Below, in pieces: positions 30,144 through 37,378 of a stretch of 40,206 nt of DNA. Every line of letters starts with the position of its first letter. Position 1 is the stretch's first letter. Below the pieces are notes generated by a model. The model saw nothing but the letters and a program-made list of their open reading frames with translations, did not search any database and had not been told where the DNA came from. The stretch is from a virus. Where the stretch lies: the IMG/VR virus record IMGVR_UViG_3300046791_000098, positions 1 through 40,206 of that record. One strand, 5' to 3'. The position numbers and the translations under genes are program-made.

Positions 30144-30695
30144 ATGAAAAAAGAAAAATGGTTGCCTGTTTTTGGTTATGAAGAATATTTAAAAATAAGT
30201 TCTTTAGGGAGATTAAAGAGACTTAATCGTGAATGGGTAACGGGGCGTAACACAAAACACAACTTTATTGAAAAAATAATAAACCCTAAAATTGATAAGT
30301 TGGGTTATTCATCAACAACTATTAGAATAAACAGCAAAACTGTTAATCTTTTGGTTCATCGTCTTTCTTTACTTTCTTTTAAATATGTAGATAATCATAG
30401 AGCATTACAGGCAAATCATATTAACGGTATAAAATCAGACAATAGAATTGAAAATCTTGAATGGCTTACAGCTTCAGAAAATCAAAAACACGCTTATCGA
30501 AATGGCCTAAAAAAACCATCTAAAAAACTTTGCAAGCCTATTCTAAAAGTAGATTTTTACGGAGTTGTAATTAAGAAATATAATTCATTTGCCGAAGCGG
30601 TAAAAGAAGGTTATGATAGATCAGCAATAATTAGAGTAGCAAAGGGGAAACAAAATTCATGTTACGGTTATAAATGGGAATATGCAAAAAAGTAG
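30144..30695 (+). CDS. HNH homing endonuclease with NUMOD4 and NUMOD1-like domains
   Basis: The 183-residue protein shows a NUMOD4-like start (WLPVFGYEEYLKISSLGRLK), an HNH_3 nuclease (HRLSLLSFKYVDNHRALQ, NHINGIKSDNRIENLEWLTA, ENQKHAYRNGL) and a C-terminal NUMOD1-like DNA-binding segment (KPILKVDFYGVVIKKYNSFA). It separates a short 5' remnant from the NinG-like gene, whose rebuilt start overlaps the HNH end by 14 bases. Confidence 0.9.
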   Translation: MKKEKWLPVFGYEEYLKISSLGRLKRLNREWVTGRNTKHNFIEKIINPKIDKLGYSSTTIRINSKTVNLLVHRLSLLSFKYVDNHRALQANHINGIKSDNRIENLEWLTASENQKHAYRNGLKKPSKKLCKPILKVDFYGVVIKKYNSFAEAVKEGYDRSAIIRVAKGKQNSCYGYKWEYAKK

Positions 30696-31041
30696 ATCAT
30701 TAAAGTCTTTGAAAAAAGAAGCGATAAGGGTATTTAATAAATTTGTTCGTGAAAGGGATAAGGGCAAGGGTTGTGTTTCTTGCATTACAGGAGGAGTTAA
30801 TAACGCAGGACATTTTTATCATGGCCATTTATATTCAGCCTTGCAGTTTAACGAAATGAATGTTCAAGGTCAATGTATTCAATGTAACTTAGGAATGGCA
30901 GGAAACGAAAAAGGATTCAGGCAGGGACTTTTAAGAAGATACGGGCAAGAGAAAGTCGATTTGTTGGATTCGGCGGCCAGGCATAAAAAGAAATGGCAAG
31001 CTCACGAACTTGAATTTATTATAAACCACTATAAACTTTAA
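30682..31041 (+). CDS. NinG/Rap-like recombination nuclease, rebuilt 5' end
   Basis: The protein resembles lambda NinG (Rap), a structure-specific endonuclease in recombination. It has FNKFVRERDKGKGCVSC with a first Cys pair (GCVSCITGG), then NAGHFYHGH, and NVQGQCIQCNLGMAGN with a second Cys pair, followed by a basic helix GFRQGLLRRYGQEK. The spacing suits a zinc-bound His/Cys nuclease core. The first 15 codons overlap the HNH gene's end, consistent with a new 5' end acquired on insertion. Confidence 0.78.
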   Translation: MQKSRSLKSLKKEAIRVFNKFVRERDKGKGCVSCITGGVNNAGHFYHGHLYSALQFNEMNVQGQCIQCNLGMAGNEKGFRQGLLRRYGQEKVDLLDSAARHKKKWQAHELEFIINHYKL

Positions 31042-31044
31042 ATC

Positions 31045-31308
31045 ATGATGCCAAAATGGAAAATTGACCACATTAAACGATTTGCTGGATTAAGGACACT
31101 ACAAAGATTATCACATGATGTTAATGAAAACGTTGATCTTATTAAAGAAATTTGCAAATTGTACAGTTTGGGCGAAGCTCCGGTACCACACACTTATCGG
31201 ATAGAAAAGGTAAAACAATTTGTCAAGATAGAACCGGTTAAAAGACCTCCGGCGGTTTATGATAATAAAAGTTGGGATGATAACATTAATGAAATTTTAG
31301 GCAAATGA
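31045..31308 (+). CDS. Hypothetical protein (87 aa)
   Basis: A small basic protein (KWKIDHIKRFAGLRTLQRL) with a Pro-rich middle and an acidic end (NKSWDDNINEIL). The N-terminal part resembles a short DNA-binding or replication-adaptor helix pair, but I cannot place it in a family. Its stop overlaps the next start by ATGA. Confidence 0.6.
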   Translation: MMPKWKIDHIKRFAGLRTLQRLSHDVNENVDLIKEICKLYSLGEAPVPHTYRIEKVKQFVKIEPVKRPPAVYDNKSWDDNINEILGK

Positions 31309-31511
31309 TAAGCGAAGAATTAAAAAGGGCGCAGGATAAATTAGAGGCTTATATTATTGCCTCTGTTGAAGAATTTGAAAAAGAAACGGGAGTCAACATT
31401 CAGACGCTTCATCTTATCACAACAACGACCGAGGTTACTTGTGGTTATTTAAGAGATCACACTATTGGTATTACTTATTCAAAAATTAATTATTATGCGC
31501 CTAATTCGTGA
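31305..31511 (+). CDS. Hypothetical protein (68 aa)
   Basis: An N-terminal helix (ELKRAQDKLEAYIIASVEEF) followed by two or three strands (TLHLITTTTEVTCGYLRD). Unknown family. It overlaps the preceding gene by four bases. The next gene starts either two bases after its stop or inside its end. Confidence 0.6.
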   Translation: MISEELKRAQDKLEAYIIASVEEFEKETGVNIQTLHLITTTTEVTCGYLRDHTIGITYSKINYYAPNS

Positions 31512-31512
31512 A

Positions 31513-31818
31513 ATGTCATTGGTAAAAGATCGGGTGAAGGCTTTGCTTTCAGATTACCCACATCTAAGAGATTCAGATAATAAACTTATTGCAAATATTT
31601 GGGCGCAAGATTTAAAAAAAATGGGGCTTGGTTCAGTTGATACAAGAGCTTTTTATTTTCTAAGCCTTTATGCTGATGGGCTATTAACAAACGCCGAAAC
31701 CATTCGTCGTGTCCGTCAAAAGATACAGGAGGAAAACCCAGAACTTCGGGGAACGGTGAATGATCTTAGGCGGGAACAAGGTGAATCTGTACGAAAAGAA
31801 ATTAAAGGATCTTCATAG
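31513..31818 (+). CDS. Conserved phage hypothetical protein (about 101 aa)
   Basis: I chose the ATG at 31513, two bases after the upstream stop; another ATG at 31495 would add six residues. The pattern VKALLSDYPHLRDSDNKLIANIW, later LTNAETIRRVRQKIQEENPELRG (broken by no gap) and a final basic helix, belongs to a family seen in many phage early regions, function unknown to me. The ETIRRVRQKIQE helix looks DNA- or partner-binding. It is the last gene before a strong terminator. Confidence 0.66.
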   Translation: MSLVKDRVKALLSDYPHLRDSDNKLIANIWAQDLKKMGLGSVDTRAFYFLSLYADGLLTNAETIRRVRQKIQEENPELRGTVNDLRREQGESVRKEIKGSS

Positions 31819-31839
31819 GGATATTGGATGATTTACAAA

Positions 31840-31870
31840 CCCCCGCCATTTCTATGGTGGGGTCATTTTA
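31840..31870 (+). terminator. Intrinsic terminator of the early block
   Basis: CCCCGCCAT (31841-31849) pairs with ATGGTGGGG (31854-31862) with one G-U pair around a TTCT loop, followed by TCATTTTAAAA. It lies 22 bases after the stop at 31818 and splits the rightward region into an early block and a second block. Confidence 0.8.
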
Positions 31871-31888
31871 AAAACTAAAAATTGATAT

Positions 31889-32110
31889 ATGGAAAAAGTA
31901 AAAGGAACAAAAACGCCTCGCAATTACGAAGCTATTAAAAACGGAGCAATGAGCTTATCTTTAAAAGAAAGAGTTGAGTTATTAAAATTATTAAAAGATT
32001 CTATTGAGGCTGAAGTAGAAGGTTTAAAATCCCTTGCTAAACAAGCTGAAGAAATCGCAAACGGTTATAGCGTTGAAATAATTGAAAATAAACATCAAAC
32101 TCCATTATGA
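31889..32110 (+). CDS. Hypothetical protein (73 aa)
   Basis: A small helical protein with a basic N-terminus (KVKGTKTPRNYEAIKNG) and a long amphipathic helix (LKERVELLKLLKDSIEAEVE). It is the first gene after the terminator, and its start is preceded by AAAACTAAAAATTGATAT. Family unknown. Its end overlaps the lipoprotein gene by ATGA. Confidence 0.6.
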   Translation: MEKVKGTKTPRNYEAIKNGAMSLSLKERVELLKLLKDSIEAEVEGLKSLAKQAEEIANGYSVEIIENKHQTPL

Positions 32111-32433
32111 GATTCATCCTGTTTTTAATAGCCTGTTGTGTTATCGCTGCTTTTTGCTCCTGTTCAAAACAAAGCACAACCGAATATTGCAAAACCTGTA
32201 TTATCTTATCAGAAAAATATTCCAATGACAAAAGAATAGTTTCTGGATTATTTAGTCCTCCGGCTGAAGTAACTTTAAGAATCTATTTAAGAACAGACAC
32301 TTTGTACCAGGATGTTCTTTGCGGTCATTGGCTCCAGGTGTTCAGAGAGAATAAGAAGATTTGGGATTTAGACACAGGTTTTGTGGTTTGTGATCGTTAT
32401 TTATTTGAACGCAGAATATATATTGTAAAATGA
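32107..32433 (+). CDS. Putative phage lipoprotein (108 aa)
   Basis: The N-terminus is a signal with several cysteines (RFILFLIACCVIAAFCSCSKQ split by its core); the Cys in CSK at about residue 19 is the likely lipid site. The mature part is small, strand-rich and has further cysteines (CKTCII, CGHW, VVCDRY). Lipoproteins encoded away from the lysis cluster in phages often block receptors against a second infection. That is an inference here. Confidence 0.6.
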   Translation: MRFILFLIACCVIAAFCSCSKQSTTEYCKTCIILSEKYSNDKRIVSGLFSPPAEVTLRIYLRTDTLYQDVLCGHWLQVFRENKKIWDLDTGFVVCDRYLFERRIYIVK

Positions 32434-32621
32434 ACTGGATCCCAATCATAGAAACCCCTGCAACCTTTATTGAATTTTTGTGTTATGATGATTACTATGA
32501 ACGGATTTATTTAGCTTATATGAACGAGGAAGGGATTTGGACTATTTGTCATACCGATAAAATGTTGAGGTCCGTAACCCATTATATGTTGGTCCATGAA
32601 AAACCTGTGGAAAACTTGTAA
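32430..32621 (+). CDS. DUF551-like small protein (63 aa)
   Basis: The chain opens NWIPIIETPATFIEFLCYD and closes VTHYMLVHEKP, a shortened form of the DUF551 pattern (W-x-P at the start, H/W-M-x-x-x-x-P at the end). It overlaps the lipoprotein gene by ATGA. The next promoter begins directly after its stop. Confidence 0.6.
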   Translation: MNWIPIIETPATFIEFLCYDDYYERIYLAYMNEEGIWTICHTDKMLRSVTHYMLVHEKPVENL

Positions 32622-32622
32622 T

Positions 32623-32652
32623 TTGTTTACTGGCTCTTTGTTTTTATATTAG
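32623..32652 (+). promoter_or_regulatory. Promoter TTG-N19-TATATTAG
   Basis: TTG at 32623-32625 and TATATTAG at 32645-32652 are 19 bases apart, as in the Bacteroidota consensus and like the regulator promoter with its TTAG ending. A dyad CGTAC-N7-GTACG (32653-32669) covers the expected start site and may be an operator. Confidence 0.6.
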
Positions 32653-32656
32653 CGTA

Positions 32657-32759
32657 CATTTTTAGTACGGATTTTGCAGATGAAGAGTGAATCATTCGCA
32701 AAATCTTATTTCAAGATTAAATAGTCGGTAAAGGTTTCACTCCCTGAGCCGGCTTTTTT
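32657..32759 (+). ncRNA. Candidate small RNA or attenuated leader with terminator
   Basis: A transcript from the promoter just upstream would be about 100 bases before any start codon. It contains a perfect eight-pair stem, GATTTTGC 32670-32677 with GCAAAATC 32698-32705, with a further ATGA/TCAT pairing inside. It then has AGTCGG 32723-32728 with CCGGCT 32749-32754 (one G-U pair), directly followed by TTTTTT and then the ATG at 32765. Promoter, hairpin and U-tract terminator make a complete small RNA unit. Alternatively it is a leader that stops most transcripts before the replication gene. Confidence 0.5.
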
Positions 32760-32764
32760 ATTTA

Positions 32765-33448
32765 ATGGAAGGGAAAAAATCTTTCGTTCTTTATTCTGAC
32801 ATCATTCATACTGTCAAGAAACTACCCAATAACAAGGCGGGAGAGCTTTTTAAATTGATCCTTTCTTACGTCAATGATGAAAACCCAACTACAAAAGACT
32901 TCGCTGTGGACCTTGTGTTTGAGCCTATAAAGCAACAGTTAAAGCGGGACCTTAAAGAATGGGAAAGAATAAGGGGTAAAAGGTCCGAAGCTGGCAAAGC
33001 AAGTGCTAACAAAAGGCAACAAGTGTCAACAAGTGTTGAAAGTGTTGAACAAAAAGAACAAGTGTCAACTGTAAATGGTATTGTTAATGTAACTGTAAAT
33101 GATACTGTAATAAATAAGAATATAAATATATATCCTGACGGAAATTTTCAAATCGAATTGCCGGAGTTAAAAATAAATACAGCTATTGAATATTTAAGCA
33201 GGACCAGAAAAACGGAAGCCGATCGGGATTTAGTTATTTCATTATTTACTGCATTTAAAGAAAAAAATTTCACCGGCGAAAAACCTTATTCATCCGAAGC
33301 AAAGATTTTTAGCCACTTTTTTGAAACATTAAAATTTGAAAAAATAAATGGACATCCAAAAACTCAAACAAGCAATAGACACAAGGGAGCCATGCAACTT
33401 GTCACAAATCTCAAACAAAATTACACCGGAAGAAAAGAAGATTCTTGA
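32765..33448 (+). CDS. DUF6291-like replication protein
   Basis: The first 90 residues match a domain found in phage replication modules: KSFVLYSDIIHTVKKLPNN, then AGELFKLILSYVND, and VDLVFEPIKQQLKRDLKEWE. A polar linker with a Gln/Ser/Val-rich part follows (QVSTSVESVEQ). The C-terminal 90 residues are helical (KTEADRDLVISLFTAFKEKNF). I infer a replication initiator or organiser. The start codon follows a terminator-like hairpin by five bases. The end overlaps the next gene by about 100 bases. Confidence 0.65.
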   Translation: MEGKKSFVLYSDIIHTVKKLPNNKAGELFKLILSYVNDENPTTKDFAVDLVFEPIKQQLKRDLKEWERIRGKRSEAGKASANKRQQVSTSVESVEQKEQVSTVNGIVNVTVNDTVINKNINIYPDGNFQIELPELKINTAIEYLSRTRKTEADRDLVISLFTAFKEKNFTGEKPYSSEAKIFSHFFETLKFEKINGHPKTQTSNRHKGAMQLVTNLKQNYTGRKEDS

Positions 33449-33872
33449 GCTTAAATATTCTGGCAAAAGATTTGGGCAAATGCAGCCCTTTGAAATATTA
33501 GAATCTGCTCAGCAAGTTCTTTTAAGAGTTCATGTAATTGCAGGATGGGTAATGCCAGCCGATGAACTTGTGGCAATCCTGGTTGATGAGTTCTCAAAAA
33601 AAATAGTTGAATCTTATCCAAATGTTACAGCCGAAGAAATAGCCTATGCTTTTAGATCGGAAGGTTATAAGGTTAAAGAATGGGGCAAGGCTTTAAACAT
33701 TGGATTGATCGATGAGGTCATGGTCCCATACTTAGAAAGAAGATTTGAATTAAGTAAGTTTGAAGAACAAAAAAAAGCCATTGAGTATAAACCTGACCTT
33801 GCACAAATAGAAAAAGAATATCAGGAGTTTTTACAAACCGATTTAGGTAAACAAATGAATCCAAAGATTTAA
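33348..33872 (+). CDS. Replication-associated hypothetical protein (174 aa)
   Basis: Mostly helical, with KITPEEKKILELKYSGKRF, a long ESAQQVLLRVHVIAGWVMP segment and a C-terminal EYQEFLQTDLGKQMN. It resembles proteins that follow DUF6291-like genes in Bacteroidota phages. The 33348 start makes a 101-base overlap with the previous gene. A start at the ATG at 33480 would avoid it but lose the KITPEEKK helix. The overlap is unusual in this compact genome. Function unknown. Confidence 0.6.
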   Translation: MDIQKLKQAIDTREPCNLSQISNKITPEEKKILELKYSGKRFGQMQPFEILESAQQVLLRVHVIAGWVMPADELVAILVDEFSKKIVESYPNVTAEEIAYAFRSEGYKVKEWGKALNIGLIDEVMVPYLERRFELSKFEEQKKAIEYKPDLAQIEKEYQEFLQTDLGKQMNPKI

Positions 33873-33900
33873 TTTTTTCTGACATACTAAAAATAAGAAA

Positions 33901-34728
33901 ATGATAAGCCAGATACTTTTTAATGACCACTTCCAGAACTTTAAAAAATATAACTTACACAAGGCACAGCTCATTATAGCTGATGTTCCTTATAATCTTG
34001 GTAATAATGCCTATGCCTCAAATCCGGCATGGTATGAAGGGGGAGATAATGAAAACGGAGAAAGTAAATTAGCTAAAAAAACCTTCTTTCATTCAGACGG
34101 TTATTTTAAGCCAGCGGAATTTATGCACTTCGCCAATGCGTTACTAAAAAAAGAACCGAAGGAAGTTGGACAGGCTCCGGTAATGTTATTATTTTGCGCT
34201 TTCGATCAGCAAATGTTTTTTATTGAGTTAGCAAAAAGATACGGGTTGCCTAAATATATAAACCTTGTATTTCGTAAAAACTTTTCCGCTCAGGTATTAA
34301 AAGCAAATATGAGAGTAGTTGGTAATTGTGAATATGGTTTGCTTTTTTATAGAGATAAATTACCAAAATTTAACAATAAAGGGAAGATGGTTTTTAATTG
34401 CATTGATTGGGAAAGGGATGATGCAAATATTGAAAAACTTCATCCAACTCAGAAGCCGATAAAATTATTAAAAAAACTTATTGAAATTTTTACAGATGAA
34501 GGTGATATAGTTATTGACCCAACAGCAGGAAGTGGCAGCACTTTAATAGCCGCTTTAGAATTAAATAGGAAAGCATACGGTTTTGAAATTGATAAGAAAT
34601 TTTTCAAGGAGGCAACTAAATGGATAGATCAAATTTCACAACGAAAAAAAGACATAGAAAAATATGGTTTTCCAAAGACTGAAATGGATAAAGAGCGAAT
34701 CAATTTATTTACTGAATGGACTTTATGA
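33901..34728 (+). CDS. DNA adenine or cytosine-N4 methyltransferase (beta-type order)
   Basis: The catalytic motif appears as DVPY at residues 28-31 in place of the usual D/N-PP-Y. The SAM-binding motif DPTAGSGST lies at 206-214, after HPTQKPIKLLKKLIE. Catalytic before SAM-binding motif gives the beta-class order. No restriction enzyme gene adjoins it, so it is an orphan enzyme that may protect phage DNA or mark it. Its end overlaps the next gene by ATGA. Confidence 0.88.
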   Translation: MISQILFNDHFQNFKKYNLHKAQLIIADVPYNLGNNAYASNPAWYEGGDNENGESKLAKKTFFHSDGYFKPAEFMHFANALLKKEPKEVGQAPVMLLFCAFDQQMFFIELAKRYGLPKYINLVFRKNFSAQVLKANMRVVGNCEYGLLFYRDKLPKFNNKGKMVFNCIDWERDDANIEKLHPTQKPIKLLKKLIEIFTDEGDIVIDPTAGSGSTLIAALELNRKAYGFEIDKKFFKEATKWIDQISQRKKDIEKYGFPKTEMDKERINLFTEWTL

Positions 34729-34985
34729 TAGCCATCCGAATATTTAGCGATGATCCAGAAACATTAATAAAACTTTGCACTCCTTTTATTCAGGAAGCGA
34801 AAGAGGACAAAGATTATTTACATTTTTGGAATACGCCTAAATGGTTTTTAAGTGAGCTTTACGGATATTTAAAACATAATGGAGATTTACCGGAACTTTC
34901 AAGAGAAAGGAAACTGGAGCTTTGGGACGAGGCAAAAAAAGACAAATTACTTTACTTATCTTTATATCTTGTAGAAGTTATTTAA
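34725..34985 (+). CDS. Hypothetical protein (86 aa)
   Basis: I start at the ATG at 34725, coupled to the methyltransferase stop (ATGA), rather than three codons earlier. The product is helical and acidic to neutral, with many aromatic residues (FWNTPKWFLSELYGYLKHNG). Unknown family. It ends the second rightward block; a 210-base gap with several hairpins follows. Confidence 0.6.
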   Translation: MIAIRIFSDDPETLIKLCTPFIQEAKEDKDYLHFWNTPKWFLSELYGYLKHNGDLPELSRERKLELWDEAKKDKLLYLSLYLVEVI

Positions 34986-35195
34986 CGGTTTTTTGGTTAA
35001 TGGTTTAATAATAAGGAAAAAGTTCTTTTATGTCTATGAGAGAACTATAAACAATTAGTCTTGGTAATTCCGGTATTTCTATATCGGAATTTATTTCTTA
35101 TCTTACATTTACTCTTGGTTAGGAGAGCTTAAAATTCTTGCGGTGGATAATTGAGGCTTCTAACCAGGCCAATTTTTGAAGCCGCATTTTTAATT
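34986..35195 (+). promoter_or_regulatory. Structured gap before the glycan cassette
   Basis: No gene is visible in this gap. It holds three separate hairpins: AGTTCT 35021-35026 with AGAACT 35041-35046; AATTCCG 35066-35072 with CGGAATT 35085-35091; and GGCTTC 35155-35160 with GAAGCC 35178-35183, the last followed by CATTTTT and, within 13 bases, the ATG at 35196. A TATCTTAC box near 35098 resembles the -7 element but has no TTG 19 bases before it. The layout (dyads, then a terminator-like hairpin against a start codon) repeats that at 32653-32765. Confidence 0.5.
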
Positions 35196-36068
35196 ATGAG
35201 AACAATAACATCTGCTCAAGGCTTGGGTGATCTTTGCTGGATTTTCCAAAAGCTAATTAATCAAGATGAAAAATTTGACTGGATAATTCCTTGCAATGAT
35301 TTCGACGCCGAAGTTCAGAAAAGGGCTTTCCAGTTACAAAAACTATTTCCTTCTTTGATAAATTCAATGACTCATAAAAAGATGAAGTTCAGGAGGGATA
35401 TTGCAAGTTTCAGCCATAGAGGAACGTGGGAACAAGCTGGCAAAATGGATTTGTTTTTAGAAGCTAATTCACATCTTGAAGCTGGACAAAGAATTGAAAA
35501 ATTTCTTCCTGATCTTAAGACAAGTTTTATAATTCCATTTCAGACTACAACCGAGAATAAAAAACAAGCAAAGGAAATTTTAAAAGGGAAAAAACTTTGT
35601 GGAATTTATACATCTAATCAGGCTAAGATAAAAGATTCATGGTTGGAAAATGATTGGATTGAACTAATGAATTTAATTTTAAAGCATGACCCAGAATATA
35701 GATTTGTGATGATAGGGGCTGAATACGATAGGCCTTTTTTAGAAAACATAATAAACGAAATGGATACTAAATGGGTTGCGTTTAAATACCCACTTTTTAG
35801 TGTTTGCATAAATAATGATTTAGGGGCCACAATAGAGGTCTTAAAAGGCCTTGATTTATTAATAGGGTTTCAGTCGGGGATAACGATAATAAACGAACTG
35901 ATAGGCGCAAAACAAACAGTAATGCTATATTGGAATGATTTCAGACACGCAAATATAATTAACGCATGGCCTGACCCAGAAAGGATAAAATCGGGAGCCT
36001 ACAAGGGCTGTCATTTCTGCCCACCAAAACAAATATTCGATTGGCTAATTCAAAATAAAAAAATATGA
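35196..36068 (+). CDS. GT9-like glycosyltransferase (GT-B fold)
   Basis: I start at the ATG at 35196; the frame extends to a TTG at 35151, but that part encodes the terminator hairpin. The N-terminus (TITSAQGLGDLCWIFQKL) has the Gly-Leu-Gly-Asp loop of heptosyltransferase-like enzymes. The C-terminal half has LKGLDLLIGFQSGITIINEL, the donor-binding site pattern of GT9. It would transfer a sugar, possibly to host lipopolysaccharide or to a virion part. It opens the sugar and methyl transferase cassette. Confidence 0.72.
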   Translation: MRTITSAQGLGDLCWIFQKLINQDEKFDWIIPCNDFDAEVQKRAFQLQKLFPSLINSMTHKKMKFRRDIASFSHRGTWEQAGKMDLFLEANSHLEAGQRIEKFLPDLKTSFIIPFQTTTENKKQAKEILKGKKLCGIYTSNQAKIKDSWLENDWIELMNLILKHDPEYRFVMIGAEYDRPFLENIINEMDTKWVAFKYPLFSVCINNDLGATIEVLKGLDLLIGFQSGITIINELIGAKQTVMLYWNDFRHANIINAWPDPERIKSGAYKGCHFCPPKQIFDWLIQNKKI

Positions 36069-36151
36069 AAAAGTGGATGCCTTTTATTCAGTTTTGCATG
36101 GCTATTTCAACGTTAATTTTATTGGTTATAATTTTAATTAAAAAGATATGA
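36065..36151 (+). CDS. Membrane micropeptide (28 aa)
   Basis: A 28-codon frame is coupled by ATGA to the gene before it (36065-36068) and by ATGA to the gene after it (36148-36151). The product is one transmembrane helix with basic ends (KKWMPFIQ, then ISTLILLVIILIKK). Exact coupling on both sides makes translation likely in spite of the size. It could anchor a glycosyltransferase complex at the membrane. Confidence 0.6.
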   Translation: MKKWMPFIQFCMAISTLILLVIILIKKI

Positions 36152-36366
36152 ATATACCAAAATTTGAAAACCCTCCAGAACCGCCAGTAAGAAAATATTA
36201 TTACTTAGGTAAAGATATTCAACAATGCTCAAAAGAGGAATTGCTTGATGCTTTAAAATATTCCATTGATAAAATAACAGAGCTAACAAATAATTATAGA
36301 GATGCCGAACTTAGTAAAATTGAATGGATGGGAATTGCTGCAAAAATAAAATTTAATAAGCCATGA
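36148..36366 (+). CDS. Hypothetical protein (72 aa)
   Basis: A Pro-rich N-terminus (KFENPPEPPVRKYYYLGKD) is followed by a helical segment (SKEELLDALKYSIDKITELTNNY cut at its middle) ending in aromatic residues. Family unknown. Both ends are coupled to neighbours by ATGA. Confidence 0.6.
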   Translation: MNIPKFENPPEPPVRKYYYLGKDIQQCSKEELLDALKYSIDKITELTNNYRDAELSKIEWMGIAAKIKFNKP

Positions 36367-36971
36367 AAGACTATTCTGAATATTTAAAGAAACCAGGAAT
36401 GTTAGAGTTCATTGAAAACTCATGGCTAACAGAAGCAAAAGAGATCCATGATTTTCATGCAGAGGTGATTAATGAAGTGATTGAAAAATATAATCTATAC
36501 GCTGTTATTGAAATAGGTTGTGGAACAGGGAACATTGCCAAACGATTAATAACCGATAAGATTTATTTAGGGTTTGACCTAAACGAGGATTGTATTAAAT
36601 TGGCAATAGAAAAAACCGGAAACAAAACACGAATATTTATCAATCGTGATATAAGGGAGTTTAATAAAGGTGACATTAAAATGCTGAACGGGAAAAAGAG
36701 CCTTGTTTTTACTTTTGGATTTCTAAAGCATTTCGGAATACATGAATGGAATGAAATATTCGCAAAGGTTTGTTCTATCGGGGATTATTTAATATTCAAT
36801 ATGCCAATAGCGGAAAGGACACATGATGACGGTATAGAATTTCATCATGTTTGGGCTAATGCAATTGAATTAAAAACCCAAATTGAAAAGAATGGATTCA
36901 TAGTTTTAAAAGTGATTGAACATGGAGTTGAGCCAATATTCATTTGCAAAAGAAGCGAAACAATAATATGA
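36363..36971 (+). CDS. SAM-dependent methyltransferase (class I), first of three
   Basis: The SAM-binding loop [15 protein letters not shown] (residues about 43-57) and the following acidic strand end [10 protein letters not shown] are typical of class I enzymes. Later come [18 protein letters not shown] and a C-terminal strand pair. Substrate unknown; context suggests a sugar, lipid or small molecule rather than DNA. It overlaps the next HNH gene by four bases. Confidence 0.78.
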   Translation: MKDYSEYLKKPGMLEFIENSWLTEAKEIHDFHAEVINEVIEKYNLYAVIEIGCGTGNIAKRLITDKIYLGFDLNEDCIKLAIEKTGNKTRIFINRDIREFNKGDIKMLNGKKSLVFTFGFLKHFGIHEWNEIFAKVCSIGDYLIFNMPIAERTHDDGIEFHHVWANAIELKTQIEKNGFIVLKVIEHGVEPIFICKRSETII

Positions 36972-37378
36972 GTAAAGAAATTTGGAAAGCATTGCCTTGG
37001 AGGTCATGGATTGAAATATCTAATTTTGGTAATATTAGATCGACCGATTTTAATGGCTCTGGAAAAATAAAGTTATTAAGTCAATCAAAGCACCATTGTG
37101 GATATATAAGAATTTCTTTTAATAATGTTGCTTATTATAGTCATAGATTGGTGGCAGAGTTATTTATTCCAAATCCTGAAAATAAAAAACAAGTAAATCA
37201 TAAAGATTGCAATAAGGCCAATAATAGAGTTGATAATCTTGAGTGGGTTAACCAATCTGAAAATATGCTTCATGCCAGAGCGAACGGGTTAAGGCCATTA
37301 ACAAACAACCAAATGAAAGGTTTAAGGATTGGATGGGCAAAAAATAAAAAACGAACCGATGTCAATACCAGCAGATAG
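36968..37378 (+). CDS. HNH homing endonuclease with NUMOD4 domain
   Basis: I start at the ATG at 36968 (ATGA with the previous stop). NUMOD4-like [20 protein letters not shown] is followed by an HNH_3 core: [20 protein letters not shown], then [20 protein letters not shown] and HARANGL. The C-terminus is basic and overlaps the next gene. Unlike the other two HNH genes I see no split or duplicated gene end beside it. Confidence 0.86.
   Translation: MSKEIWKALPWRSWIEISNFGNIRSTDFNGSGKIKLLSQSKHHCGYIRISFNNVAYYSHRLVAELFIPNPENKKQVNHKDCNKANNRVDNLEWVNQSENMLHARANGLRPLTNNQMKGLRIGWAKNKKRTDVNTSR

Noticed and set aside
28043-34985. Lysogeny module
   Set aside because: There is a divergent promoter region and an HTH gene, but no integrase, excisionase, CI-like repressor, partition gene or attachment site. 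Since the genome appears closed, I do not call it temperate.
35151-35195. TTG start for the first glycosyltransferase
   Set aside because: It would encode the terminator-like hairpin; the ATG at 35196 gives the expected N-terminal loop directly.
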